A stretch of 64,000 bases of DNA from Thermincola carboxydiphila (GTDB taxonomy: Bacteria > Bacillota > Thermincolia > Thermincolales > UBA2595). Positions 1 to 9,439 of the stretch are shown here, piece by piece; position 1 is the first letter of the stretch; each line of letters begins with the position of its first letter. The notes beneath the pieces were generated by a model, which saw only the letters and a program-made list of their open reading frames with translations, had not been told where the DNA came from and did no database searches. The stretch is from positions 273,412-337,411 of the forward strand of contig JAENZX010000002.1 in the NCBI GenBank assembly GCA_016841045.1, given 5' to 3'. Position numbers and translations under genes: made by a program.

Positions 1-1170
1 GATGACTTCCTCGTTGCCCACTGGATCATGTATTTTCAATACACGCGGCAAAAAGGTGACGATTATATCAAATTTCTTCTGGAAGAAAAATTCACTCCTC
101 AAAATGTGTTTAATAAAAGCGAAGTCAAATTAGACGGCATAACTGCAATAACTGAACTAAGGGATCAGGATGCAGAGGAAGGGCCAGAGGAAAATGAAAC
201 CGAAGAAAGATCAGTAATGAGGGCAAAACTTGCACCAAAAGAAATATCGGACTACGTGAAAAGCCTCCAATCAGCAGCAGTACATTGGTTTAATTCGTTC
301 AATCCTTTAAATAATCCAGATCTAACTCCAGAAGAGCAGCTTTGGCTTGACAGGCTGAACAGAATAGGAATTGCATACTTTCGACCACTGGTTGTGGCTT
401 CCTACATTAGAGCTGATATATCAACTGCAAGTAGAGTTAAACTGTTTAAGGAGATTGAACGGTTCATATTCATTGCTTTTAGAGTTGGTAGGGCTTTGTC
501 AACATATCGAAATAGCGAATATTACAGACTTACCAAGCAACTCAGGAGTGGGGACATTTCCGTTGATGAAATTTGCAATACATTAAGGGAACGAATTGAC
601 GAGTGGTTAAGTCCTGAAACAGCCTTTGATTTTCAGCCATTCAAAGCATATATTGGTAGACATTATAAAAATGGTGGCGGATTTTACTGGTGGAACGGGT
701 TGCATTACTTCTTATATGAATATGAGACAGAAATGGTTATGCAGAATGGTAACCAGAAAATCGACTGGAATCTGTTTGTTAAAAGCGAAAAAGATAAAGT
801 GTCGATAGAACATATTTATCCCCAGACCCCGGTGAACGACTATTGGAAGAACGCTTTTTCCGGCTATACGGATAAACAGAAGAAGCTTTTAACTGGATCA
901 CTCGGTAATCTTTTACCATTATCCAGGAGTAAGAACTCAAGTATGCAGAATGACAGTTTTCATGATAAAAAGTATGCACCAGGTAAATCGCATAAAGGAT
1001 ACACTGACGGCTCTCATAGTGAAATAGAGGTAGCTGCTTACCCTGAGTGGAATGCAAACATGATACTTGAGCGTGGGATAAAGTTGCTGGATTTTATGGA
1101 GAGAAGATGGAACATTAAGTTTGAAAGTGACGACAGCAAAAAGGAAATGCTGTTTTTGGATTTCATGTAA
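1..1170 (+). CDS. GmrSD-type (DUF262/DUF1524) nuclease, C-terminal part, cut by window edge
   Basis: The frame is open from base 1, so only the C-terminal 389 residues are present and the true start lies outside the window. The last third carries the DUF1524 HNH-like nuclease signature: EHIYPQ (His at codon 271), then LGNLLPL, then an N-x-x-F-x-x-KK segment. In GmrSD and related type IV restriction proteins a DUF262 ParB-like NTPase domain precedes this nuclease and the protein cleaves modified DNA; the DUF262 part would be to the left. The aromatic helical stretch between is typical of the family linker. It is followed by a broken TIM-barrel gene and a tRNA fragment, so it is probably the last intact gene of an integrated island. 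Family assignment is good; the substrate is unknown. Confidence 0.85.
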   Translation, partial: DDFLVAHWIMYFQYTRQKGDDYIKFLLEEKFTPQNVFNKSEVKLDGITAITELRDQDAEEGPEENETEERSVMRAKLAPKEISDYVKSLQSAAVHWFNSFNPLNNPDLTPEEQLWLDRLNRIGIAYFRPLVVASYIRADISTASRVKLFKEIERFIFIAFRVGRALSTYRNSEYYRLTKQLRSGDISVDEICNTLRERIDEWLSPETAFDFQPFKAYIGRHYKNGGGFYWWNGLHYFLYEYETEMVMQNGNQKIDWNLFVKSEKDKVSIEHIYPQTPVNDYWKNAFSGYTDKQKKLLTGSLGNLLPLSRSKNSSMQNDSFHDKKYAPGKSHKGYTDGSHSEIEVAAYPEWNANMILERGIKLLDFMERRWNIKFESDDSKKEMLFLDFM

Positions 1171-1227
1171 AAGTCAGTTCAGGGCGGTTTCCTTCTAATT
1201 CTTAACCAGGCTGTTAGAGGTGATAAA

Positions 1228-1484
1228 GTGGCAAAGTTAATTCCGGTCCAATATCACAAATGCCGATATCCAGAGGATATCAAACCAGTGATAACAGAAG
1301 TAGCTGGGCATTTTGATATTTCAAAGATAAACACTATAGGCGAGTATTCGCTTCACACAGAGTATGGTTTTACCAGTAGAAAATTTGATTATTCAACGAA
1401 TTTGTAGATTTTATCTTAGATAGAGATAAAAACCAGCCAAAAGTAATAGAAATTCACCCACCCTTTTATAGTTATTTTCATTAA
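1228..1484 (+). pseudogene. Frameshifted and truncated TIM-barrel (sugar-phosphate-isomerase-like) gene remnant
   Basis: A GTG at 1228 behind AGAGGTG opens a 59-codon frame ending at TAG 1405-1407. The next frame takes over without a gap at about 1398 and reads EFVDFILDRDKNQPKVIEIH then PPF before stopping at 1482-1484. The two pieces join into one sequence with motifs such as KINTIGEYSL and VIEIHPPF. From memory these resemble TIM-barrel proteins encoded beside DUF262 restriction genes. One frameshift near 1398-1407 and loss of everything after the PPF motif explain the present state. The two-frame continuity is seen directly; the family is recalled and not checked by search. Confidence 0.6.
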
Positions 1485-1620
1485 ATTTTGGCGCCGATAT
1501 GGTGACAAAGAACGCAAAAGAACACATGAAAATGCCCAACAACAACCATTAGAAAATTTGCGACCCTTATAGTACATAGATTGGCCAAATGCAGCAAAAG
1601 TCAGCTTTGTAGTTTGTAGT
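1485..1620 (+). other. Decayed island-end sequence without a clear gene
   Basis: Between the TIM-barrel relic and the tRNA fragment there is one short open stretch (1483-1572, about 29 codons, basic and Gln-rich) with no start codon or ribosome site. It is probably a relic of another island gene. Nothing else is recognisable. Confidence 0.4.
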
Positions 1621-1680
1621 GGACTTAAAATCTTGCAAGGCTCAACCCCCGTACCGGTTCGACCCCGGTCTCGGGCACCA
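1621..1680 (+). pseudogene. 3' fragment of tRNA-Leu(UAA), probable attachment-site remnant
   Basis: The sequence runs from the anticodon loop (GACTTAAAATC, anticodon TAA) through a long variable region, a perfect T-arm (CCGGTTCGACCCCGG) and the acceptor 3' strand TCTCGGGCACCA with encoded CCA. The matching 5' acceptor strand (GCCCGAG) and D-arm are not upstream, so the tRNA cannot fold. A 3' tRNA piece that still carries the downstream tRNA terminator is the usual trace of integration of a mobile element into a tRNA gene. The intact copy and integrase would lie to the left of the window. Leu is inferred from the TAA loop and the class II variable region. Confidence 0.7.
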
Positions 1681-1693
1681 CTTATGAAAAGAT

Positions 1694-1718
1694 AAAGCCC
1701 TATGCTGGGGCTTTTTTT
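1694..1718 (+). terminator. Rho-independent terminator of the former tRNA-Leu gene
   Basis: Stem AAAGCCC (1694-1700) pairs with GGGCTTT (1708-1714) and runs into seven T. It sits 14 bases after the tRNA CCA, so it was probably the native tRNA terminator. Confidence 0.8.
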
Positions 1719-1834
1719 AGTTTGTGTTAAAGTTTTTGATTGACTCTTTCTTTGGTAAAAATAAACTATGCTATTGCCTGAAAAGAAAGCCCCAGGTGGT
1801 AGGTTTTACCTTTTAATGGCCTTTAGGCATTCAA

Positions 1835-1866
1835 AAACCCACTACAGTGCATTCTCTAGTGGGTTT
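1835..1866 (-). terminator. Terminator of the mrr-like gene
   Basis: A perfect 10-bp inverted repeat, AAACCCACTA (1835-1844) and TAGTGGGTTT (1857-1866). On the minus strand it is followed by a T run, as expected for the gene ending at 1924. Confidence 0.75.
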
Positions 1867-1923
1867 AGCCTAACTGAATATAGAATCTAAACACGAGCGT
1901 CACTAAAAGAAAAGATTTAATAG

Positions 1924-2661
1924 CTATATATCTCTAGTGAATTTACATTCCGGAAAGCCGGTACGACCCCAGAATTTTCCTCGCTTACCGTTACGAGTAA
2001 CCAGAGGTTTACCACAGCGGGGGCAGCTTTTTTCACTTGCTGCAGATGCTTGATTTATCGCCTGGTTCACTTCATCTTTAACCTGTTGGGCGATTCTACT
2101 GCCACCATTTTTACTCATTAACTCAATAAGCTTAGTTCTATCCCATAACTCAAGCCCATTCGATTTAGCTAGTTGGTGAGCGTTTTCGGAAAAATAGCTA
2201 TTAGTTATAACTATACCCTTGTGCGCGTTGTAGTACTTTATTGCACCAATAACCTGTTGCACGGCCTCAATTCCTACAGTTTGTTTCCATCGTTTAGCCT
2301 GAATAACTATTTTTCGGCCGTCCTTTTCTAGAAATAAATCTGCACCATAATCTTCTGTACGTGGAGTTTGATATCCTTTATATCCTTGAGCTCGGAAATG
2401 AAGCAATAAAAATTCTTCAAATTTTTCACCACTCATTGTGTCTACTATATTGATACCGCTATCTAGCAACTTATAATTCCGTAATTGATAAATAATGACC
2501 TTTATTCCATAAATTACTGCAAAACTAATAATAAAAAAAATAATAGCTGCTTTTCCGCTTTGAGTTTTAGCCCAAACGTAATACGACAAAAGTAACATGA
2601 CGCCAAATAATATGTTGAGCAATTCCTCAGTTGTATCTTTTGGTTTTCTAGCTCTCCCCAC
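1924..2661 (-). CDS. Membrane-anchored Mrr-family restriction endonuclease with topoisomerase-type zinc finger
   Basis: This 245-residue protein has two predicted membrane helices (about 14-32 and 39-58), an Mrr_cat PD-(D/E)xK nuclease domain (about 72-185) and a C-terminal zinc-ribbon (213-240). The nuclease core shows Glu81, Asp108 in YGADLF and Gln121-Ala-Lys123 (IQAKR), which is the Q-x-K variant of Mrr enzymes. Mrr proteins are type IV restriction factors that cut methylated DNA. The finger has C213, C216 and C239, but the usual third Cys is Arg233, so zinc binding may be weakened. The start is GTG with GGAGGAGA upstream. It is divergent from the McrB gene, and the two may form one defence locus. 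Confidence 0.85.
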   Translation of the reverse strand: MGRARKPKDTTEELLNILFGVMLLLSYYVWAKTQSGKAAIIFFIISFAVIYGIKVIIYQLRNYKLLDSGINIVDTMSGEKFEEFLLLHFRAQGYKGYQTPRTEDYGADLFLEKDGRKIVIQAKRWKQTVGIEAVQQVIGAIKYYNAHKGIVITNSYFSENAHQLAKSNGLELWDRTKLIELMSKNGGSRIAQQVKDEVNQAINQASAASEKSCPRCGKPLVTRNGKRGKFWGRTGFPECKFTRDI

Positions 2662-2904
2662 AAAATCTCCTCCAATAATAATTATGAACTCATTTTTCTA
2701 AGTGAGCCTTTTATAACTATTTTAACCATTATTTTACTATGTTGGCAACCCTAACTTAAAGATTGGAATTAATAACAGTTGTTAAATGACTCAATTTGGT
2801 TGATTTGCAGGGGAAATTAACCATTATGCCGAAAAATTGATAGACATTATTTTTGTAAAGTCCACAGGGAATATATGAACAATAACGTTGACCAGGAGGT
2901 TCTT

Positions 2905-5034
2905 ATGAGCGATGAAAGATATAGTTGGTCGGGCCTAGGTGAGAGTCAAAATTTAATTGGCAGAAAAAAAGTAGATTGGTCAATATTTATGAATGGTACT
3001 CATGTTCCTATAGATTTTCACGGGGCTTTTAAGCTTGCTAATGGCGGGGTCCATCTCAATCGTGGAGAAAAACGCGAGATCACATTAATAATCAATGGTG
3101 TAAGCTATAGTGCTATGCTAGTTAATATAGATCGTAAAGGTGTGTTTATCGATACTTTGCAAGTAAGGTATGAGTCCAATGGAGAATTACGACAATTGAT
3201 TAAACAAGAGTTTCAAAATAGCTTTGCATACATTCAGGCGGAAAGAGAGAAAAAAGCTTTAATAGGTGATAAAAGTTATACTGTTGTCCCTGATAATAAA
3301 GCGGAATATATCGAGTTTTATAAGACAAACGTTCCTTTTCAATACTTGTTAAAGTTAATAAAAAATACTGAACAAAACAGGAATATTTGGTGGGTTAACC
3401 AAGGAACAACCTTATCCTCCGAACGAGATGAAGGGATTCTATGGGCACCTCTTAAGTCAAAAAATGGGCAAAAATTATACCATTGGGAGACCATGTCAGA
3501 AGTGAAAAAAGGTGATATTATTTTACATTATGCAAATGGTGCTCTACGGTACGTAAGTGAAGTAACTACTCCAGCTATAGAGGCACCGAAACCCGCTTCC
3601 CTAGGAAATAACAGTTGGCAAGATATAGGTCGACTAGTTCGAACAGAATATTTTACTCTAAAACCTGTAATTGGATTAAATGATTTTTCTAAAGACTTAT
3701 TAAAGCTAGACATACCACAGGGACCTATTGATGTTAACGGAAATGTTAAACAAGGGTATTTATTTAGATTCAGTTCCGATGCATTTAATATAATTATGCA
3801 AGCAAAATCGGAAGTTGTTTGGCCAAATTTTGCTCTTGTCAATAATTTGCCAGATGAAGGAAAATCTTCAGTGGGACTACATAAGGAAGAGGTAAACGCT
3901 ATCAACCCCAGTGAACTTATAAACACTATCTACAATTACATATCTAAGAGAGGTTTTATTTATGAATCTGGATTGATAAAGAACTTTTATCTCTGTCTCA
4001 AAACCAAGCCATTCGTTATATTAGCAGGCATTTCGGGAACCGGCAAAAGTAAATTAGTCGAATTATTTGCTGAGGCAGTCGGAGCTACTTCAGAAAATGG
4101 ACAATATACCTTAATACCTGTTCGCCCAGATTGGAACGACAGTTCAGACCTGCTAGGTTATAAGGATATCAACGGACAATTCCAAGCTGGTCCATTGACC
4201 AGGGTTATTGAAAAGGCAAGTAACAATTTGGACAAGCCATACTTTGTTTGTCTGGATGAAATGAACTTATCCAGAGTTGAATACTATTTCAGCGATTTTT
4301 TAAGTTTAATGGAAACAAAGAAGAAGCCTAAAAATGAGGCCTATTCCGAGCGCCTATTTCATGATGACTTCTTTGTCATAAAAGAGGATCTTGATAAATT
4401 TGGACCCTTAAGAATTCCCCCTAACCTATATGTCATCGGTACAGTCAACATGGATGAAACAACATTTCCATTTAGTAAAAAGGTTTTAGATAGAGCAAAT
4501 ACTATAGAATTCTCCGAAGTAGATTTTACTTTATTGCCAGCGAAAGAATCCTACCCAGTAGAAACATTAATCTCAAAAAACCAGTCTTTTGAGACGGAAT
4601 ATATTTATTTAAAGGACTGTTTAGAGGACGTTGAGTATGTAAGAATCATTAACGACAAATTAGACCGGATAAATAAAGTCTTAACTAATGCTAACTTACA
4701 GGTTGGATATAGGGTTAGAGACGAGATTTGTTTTTACATGATTTATAACAAAAGCTTCAAGTTACTGGATGAAGACGATGCCTTAGATTATGCAATTAAA
4801 CAAAAAATTCTCCCCCGGATTCAAGGAAGTAGTAATCAAATATTTAAAGTACTTATAGAACTTTTCCAAATTGCTACGGGTCAAAACTACGCTAACGAAG
4901 ATGGCAATGTAGCAGATTTAGCATTAAAATACGTTCAAGATAATAGTGAAGTTAAACCCTACCCTAGAAGTGCACGTAAAATGGCCACCATGTTAGGGAG
5001 GTTTGAAGATGGTTTTACCTCTTTCTGGCTCTAA
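2905..5034 (+). CDS. McrB-like AAA+ GTPase with N-terminal EVE/YTH-like reader domain
   Basis: McrB proteins are hexameric AAA+ GTPases that read modified DNA and drive the McrC nuclease. The start is ATG 2905 because AGGAGG (2894-2899) lies five bases before it; an upstream ATG at 2875 has no such site. The protein is 709 residues. A region around 155-310 rich in Trp/Tyr (IWWVNQG, LYHWETM, KGDIILHYANG) looks like an EVE/YTH-type base-reading domain. The motor follows: Walker A GISGTGKS (375-382), Walker B CLDEMN (Asp451, Glu452) and the McrB-type segment GTVNMDETT. It overlaps the next gene by 26 bases, so the two are translated together. The EVE call is by motif style; the McrB call is firm. 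Confidence 0.88.
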   Translation: MSDERYSWSGLGESQNLIGRKKVDWSIFMNGTHVPIDFHGAFKLANGGVHLNRGEKREITLIINGVSYSAMLVNIDRKGVFIDTLQVRYESNGELRQLIKQEFQNSFAYIQAEREKKALIGDKSYTVVPDNKAEYIEFYKTNVPFQYLLKLIKNTEQNRNIWWVNQGTTLSSERDEGILWAPLKSKNGQKLYHWETMSEVKKGDIILHYANGALRYVSEVTTPAIEAPKPASLGNNSWQDIGRLVRTEYFTLKPVIGLNDFSKDLLKLDIPQGPIDVNGNVKQGYLFRFSSDAFNIIMQAKSEVVWPNFALVNNLPDEGKSSVGLHKEEVNAINPSELINTIYNYISKRGFIYESGLIKNFYLCLKTKPFVILAGISGTGKSKLVELFAEAVGATSENGQYTLIPVRPDWNDSSDLLGYKDINGQFQAGPLTRVIEKASNNLDKPYFVCLDEMNLSRVEYYFSDFLSLMETKKKPKNEAYSERLFHDDFFVIKEDLDKFGPLRIPPNLYVIGTVNMDETTFPFSKKVLDRANTIEFSEVDFTLLPAKESYPVETLISKNQSFETEYIYLKDCLEDVEYVRIINDKLDRINKVLTNANLQVGYRVRDEICFYMIYNKSFKLLDEDDALDYAIKQKILPRIQGSSNQIFKVLIELFQIATGQNYANEDGNVADLALKYVQDNSEVKPYPRSARKMATMLGRFEDGFTSFWL

Positions 5035-7564
5035 GGAGAGAGAATTAATTGAAATTAAAACAGACGACCTCTTTATAATAGTAAAAGGGAGGCCAATCCA
5101 TCCAACTGCAAATCACTTTCAGCTACATCGAAATGACAGGGGGGAATGGGAGCAGGCAACCCTGGAAATTGTCTCGTTTAATGGCGATTATTCAGCTCGG
5201 GTCTTTGATCCTTTTGAAGATGGGGTCAAAGATGGCTTATCGGAATATACGCCTGGTACAATGGTTTTCCCGTTCTTTTATGAACAGCAGAATTATAATA
5301 TTCAAATTAAATCTTTAAAGGGTAAGGAACTACAATTTTATCACGAAAATAGACATATTAGAGATTCGATTACTCCTTTTACTGAGGATACCTATTCGGG
5401 CAATATCAATTTCAGAAGTGACATAGGATTCTCAGAATTGCAGATTTCATCATCAGGAAAACCTCTTTTAAAAATAAAATTAGAAGTATTTCCATCAAAA
5501 ATTGACTATCGTAGAGATTTTCAGGAACTACTTAAAGATGTTAATGAGGAGATCTATAACCTAGCATATGACTTCTTAAAAAGGACTTATTTTGGCGCAA
5601 AGGTTACTTCAAATATTAAGCCCAGTTTAACTGAGTTCTTTAGTATTATTAGCCTTATTTTTGAAAAACTTATTAAGTCGTTAGAAATAATTAGAGGTAA
5701 TCCTCATCATAAGATTGTAAGAGTTAACCACATAAATTGTGTGGAAAAAATAAAGAGGTTTGATCATCAGAGCACTAAGTGGCTCTGTAAACATCCAGAG
5801 GTTTTAAGTCCAACTGGCAATGGTCGTGGTATAGCCATTGGGGGACAGACCAATGCTCCACGAAATTATATTCCTCAAAAGTTACGGGAGAGCAGAAAGG
5901 AAATCACATATGATACTTTTGAAAACCGTTTTGTTAAGCTAGTATTAAAGAAGATTTCTCAAAGGTTAAACCATTTTCACAAAGAATACCTAAAGCTATA
6001 TTCTGGTGATAACATGCGTTTTGACTCTCAATTAGATAAAAAGCTACGAGGTATGTCAGAGCGCCTGGGAAACTATTCAAGAATGGATTTTTTGACGGAG
6101 GCTACTGAAATTCATCAACTAAACAACATGTCCCTCGTCTTACAGATGGCTCCGGGTTATAGAGATGTTTACAAGTATTATTTAATGATTTTAAAAGGAT
6201 TATCTATCCAATCAGATGTTTTTCAGCTATCTCTTAAGGATTTAGCAACACTATATGAATATTGGTGTTTCTTAGGCCTTAATAAACTTCTTAAGAAAAA
6301 ATACAAACTCAAGAAAAATGATTTAATTAAAGTAAAAAATAATGGATTAGTAATAACCTTACGAAAAGACAATAGGGCAGTTATACACTATGAAAGCAAA
6401 AATGGAGAGAAGTTTTCATTGTCTTATCAAGACATGACAAAAGTACCTACATTAGCGCAAATTCCGGATAATGTCTTATCTTTAAGTAAAGAAGGGTCAC
6501 AAACATCCTATAAATACGTATTTGATGCAAAGTATCGAGTAAATCCGGCTGTAGACGTAAATTATCAAAAAAAGCACAATAAACCTGGGCCCGAAGAAGA
6601 TGATATTAATACTATGCACCGGTATAGAGATGCTATAGTGTATGGCAGTAAAGATGAAGGTTTTGAACGGTCTATATTTGGCGCTTTTGTTTTGTTTCCC
6701 TATAGTCATGAAGACTATTATTCTGGTAGGAATGATGGTTCACCTCATACTTTCTATGAGAGTATTAAACATGTCAACATTGGGGGGCTCCCCTTTCTAC
6801 CTGGTCATACAAACTTGGTTGAGGAGTTCCTGGACGAGCTTATCTTAGATACTCCGGAGACAGCTGCAGAAAAGGCCCTAGTTCATGAAGGCACCGAGGA
6901 ATATTATTTTAACAGGTTTTTGAAAAAGAATGTCTTTATTGGGTCACTAAGAAGCAGAGAACAGTGGGATATAAACTATAATCTAAATTTTTACCACACT
7001 CCATTAGAAAATGTTCAAAGTGAATTGAGCAGTTTAGAATATGTCGCTGTTTACAGGCGAAAAGAACTATTTAAAGACAATAATGGAATTTTGCATTATG
7101 GGAAAATAAAAGGTTTTAAGATATTACCTAGAGAGAAAATAACTGAAATAAAAAGTGATAAAAAAGGACTGTACGTACGTTTTGAAATAGAAGAATGGTT
7201 GGAGTTGCCTCAGAGAATCGTTCCTTTACAATATGGCGTTTATGATCGGCTGTTTACCACTATGCCATTATTATTGATAGCGAGAGAGTTGCCTGAGCTA
7301 AGTTTGCAGAATGGGGACGAACTAAGGCTATGGAAGGAAATCCGTAGAAATATACCTAATATTAGTGTCACAGCCAATGATAGAATGTTGGATAGTTCTC
7401 GTCTGAAAGATATAATTACTTTGTCCGGAGCAAGTATTAGGTTTACTGGCGACTATTTAATAGCTGAAAAGTCAGGCAGTAAAAGGCAATGGACATTAGA
7501 GGAGTTGCATAGAAACAGGATTAAGGTATTTAGAGAATTGAAAGACTTTTTGAAAGCTGATTAA
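5009..7564 (+). CDS. McrC-like DUF2357/PDDEXK_7 nuclease partner of McrB
   Basis: This 851-residue protein starts at ATG 5009, seven bases after GGGAGG (4996-5001), inside the end of the McrB gene. The N-terminal half resembles DUF2357 (helical core around YDTFENRFVKLVLKK). A nuclease core follows with FDAKY (Asp506, Lys508) and DINTMHRYRDA, as in the PDDEXK_7 family. It is far longer than classical McrC (about 350 residues): beyond the nuclease lie some 270 residues with no motif I recognise, which could contact DNA or McrB. It is probably the cleaving subunit of a McrBC-type type IV system. AT-rich codon use matches its partner. Confidence 0.82.
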   Translation: MVLPLSGSKERELIEIKTDDLFIIVKGRPIHPTANHFQLHRNDRGEWEQATLEIVSFNGDYSARVFDPFEDGVKDGLSEYTPGTMVFPFFYEQQNYNIQIKSLKGKELQFYHENRHIRDSITPFTEDTYSGNINFRSDIGFSELQISSSGKPLLKIKLEVFPSKIDYRRDFQELLKDVNEEIYNLAYDFLKRTYFGAKVTSNIKPSLTEFFSIISLIFEKLIKSLEIIRGNPHHKIVRVNHINCVEKIKRFDHQSTKWLCKHPEVLSPTGNGRGIAIGGQTNAPRNYIPQKLRESRKEITYDTFENRFVKLVLKKISQRLNHFHKEYLKLYSGDNMRFDSQLDKKLRGMSERLGNYSRMDFLTEATEIHQLNNMSLVLQMAPGYRDVYKYYLMILKGLSIQSDVFQLSLKDLATLYEYWCFLGLNKLLKKKYKLKKNDLIKVKNNGLVITLRKDNRAVIHYESKNGEKFSLSYQDMTKVPTLAQIPDNVLSLSKEGSQTSYKYVFDAKYRVNPAVDVNYQKKHNKPGPEEDDINTMHRYRDAIVYGSKDEGFERSIFGAFVLFPYSHEDYYSGRNDGSPHTFYESIKHVNIGGLPFLPGHTNLVEEFLDELILDTPETAAEKALVHEGTEEYYFNRFLKKNVFIGSLRSREQWDINYNLNFYHTPLENVQSELSSLEYVAVYRRKELFKDNNGILHYGKIKGFKILPREKITEIKSDKKGLYVRFEIEEWLELPQRIVPLQYGVYDRLFTTMPLLLIARELPELSLQNGDELRLWKEIRRNIPNISVTANDRMLDSSRLKDIITLSGASIRFTGDYLIAEKSGSKRQWTLEELHRNRIKVFRELKDFLKAD

Positions 7565-7636
7565 GTGTAGAACATATCCTGCAAACCTCACCCCTCATCT
7601 CGCTCGACCCCTAATACATAACAAGGACAGATAATA

Positions 7637-9331
7637 ATGAATCTAGATAATTTTGAAAGCTACATAGATAAGAGAATACTTGCAAGAGGTATAGGCTACT
7701 ACGAAAATGATTATATTTCCTCTATTGAACAAGTTAGCGAAGGTGTTTACGAGGCCACCGTTTTAGGGACTAATGTATACCAAGTGGAGGCCGAACTTGA
7801 TAATAAGGGTAATATAATTGAAACCTACTGTGACTGTCCTTATGACATGGGTGAATACTGCAAACACCAGGTGGCAGTTTTTCTGGCATTACGGGATAAT
7901 ATAAACAAGACAGCTGCGGAATGGCCATATAATACATCAATTATAAAAAGAAGCAAAAACAAAGATATTAAGAAAATCTTATCTGAAGCGACAAAGGACG
8001 ACCTTGTTGATTTCATGTTGGACATTGCATCAGAGTACAAAATCAGGCAGCGGATTGAATTGAGCTTCGGCATCGATGACGATGAAGATGAAATAAATAA
8101 TTGTATCATCATGATCCGAACATATATACAGAAGAATTCAGACCGGTCGGGTTTTGTACGTTATGAAGATACTTATGAAGCTGTAAAGGGTGCTGAAATG
8201 GTCCTTTATAAAGCTCGCAATGCCCGTTACCAAGACAAGCTTATGTATTCCTTGACGCTGACGTTGTGTGTTATTCGTGAAATGATGGATTTACTTAACG
8301 ATTCCGATGATTTAGACGGTATTGTGGGCGGATTGATTCGGGAAGGGTTTGAATTGATTGAAAGCATTAGTAATGAAGAAACTTTAAGCGGTGAATGTAA
8401 ACAAAAAATTTTCCATAAGCTTATGGAAGAGGCTTCTAACAAACGATATGACGGATGGGACGATTGGCGTCTGGAATTACTTGAGTCGTGTTCCCGGCTT
8501 GCAGACAGTCCTCAATTAAGAAATTATATGGATAACCACCTAATTTCTTTGATGGAAATAGAAAAGGGTGACTCATGGAGTTCCAATTATTTTACAGAAA
8601 AAATAAACTTGATTCGCTATCATATGATTGAAAAATATGATGGGAAGAAAAAGGCGCAGGAGTTTTTAAATCAGAATCTGAAATATTCAGAATTCAGGGA
8701 AATGGCAATAAAAAATGCTATGGATATAAAGGATTATGATAAGGTAATCAAGCTGGCACGAGATGGGGAGGAGCGGGATAAGAATTTCCTCGGTCTGGTA
8801 AAACAGTGGAAGCAATTTGGATATCAGGCTTATAAGAAATTAGCTAAACTGGAAGAAATGCGCGAACTCGCCTTAGATTTTGTACTTGATGGAAGCATGG
8901 AACACTATGATGAATTAAAAAACTCTTATAAAGCAAAAGATTGGATTTCTATTTATCCTAAAATAATTCTTATGTTGGAGACTTATAAGAAGACTCACAA
9001 CAACGTTTATGTCCGCATTCTGATAGCGGAAGGGGAAAAACAAAAGCTTTTAGAGTTTGTTAAAGCAACCCCTTCGTCAATAGAAATCTATTACAAGTAA
9101 CTTTTGCCTGATTATAAAGAGGAAGTTAAAGCTATTTTTGCATTATATATTGACCAAGCTGCCGCAAAGGCAAGTTCAAGGAGAGATTACCAACAAGTGT
9201 GTTTTATTATTCGAACCCTAAAACAAGCAACTGGAAAAAAAGCGGCTGCGGATGTCATTCAAAAGTTGCTTTTCAAGTATCCCCAAAAGCCTGCCTTAAG
9301 AGATGAATTGTCAAAAATTAGTCTTACTTGA
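7637..9331 (+). pseudogene. SWIM zinc-finger protein gene interrupted by one in-frame TAA
   Basis: The first part (7637-9100) encodes 487 residues with a SWIM finger at residues 65-77: CDCPYDMGEYCKH, which is C-x-C-x7-C-x-H. SWIM proteins bind nucleic acid or protein and often accompany Snf2-type helicases. The TAA at 9098-9100 is followed in the same frame by 76 sense codons (LLPDYKEEVKAIF onward) to a second TAA at 9329-9331, with similar helical composition. The simplest reading is a 564-codon gene with one nonsense mutation. A 487-residue product may still be made. Sequencing error and a natural end followed by chance reading are alternatives. It lies 72 bases after the McrC gene. Confidence 0.7.
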
Positions 9332-9339
9332 ACCGGTGT

Positions 9340-9368
9340 AAAAAACAGCCGTCCCAATCTGGGCGGCT
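9340..9368 (-). terminator. Terminator of the small membrane-protein gene
   Basis: On the minus strand AGCCGCCC pairs with GGGACGGCT and is followed by a run of T (plus positions 9340-9345). It lies about 70 bases beyond the end of the 9440-9688 gene. Confidence 0.65.
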
Positions 9369-9439
9369 AATTAGGAAATTTCCGAAAGGATTTATTTTCA
9401 ATGAGTACGAAAAAGAATACCTAGTGGTCTTTATTTCTA

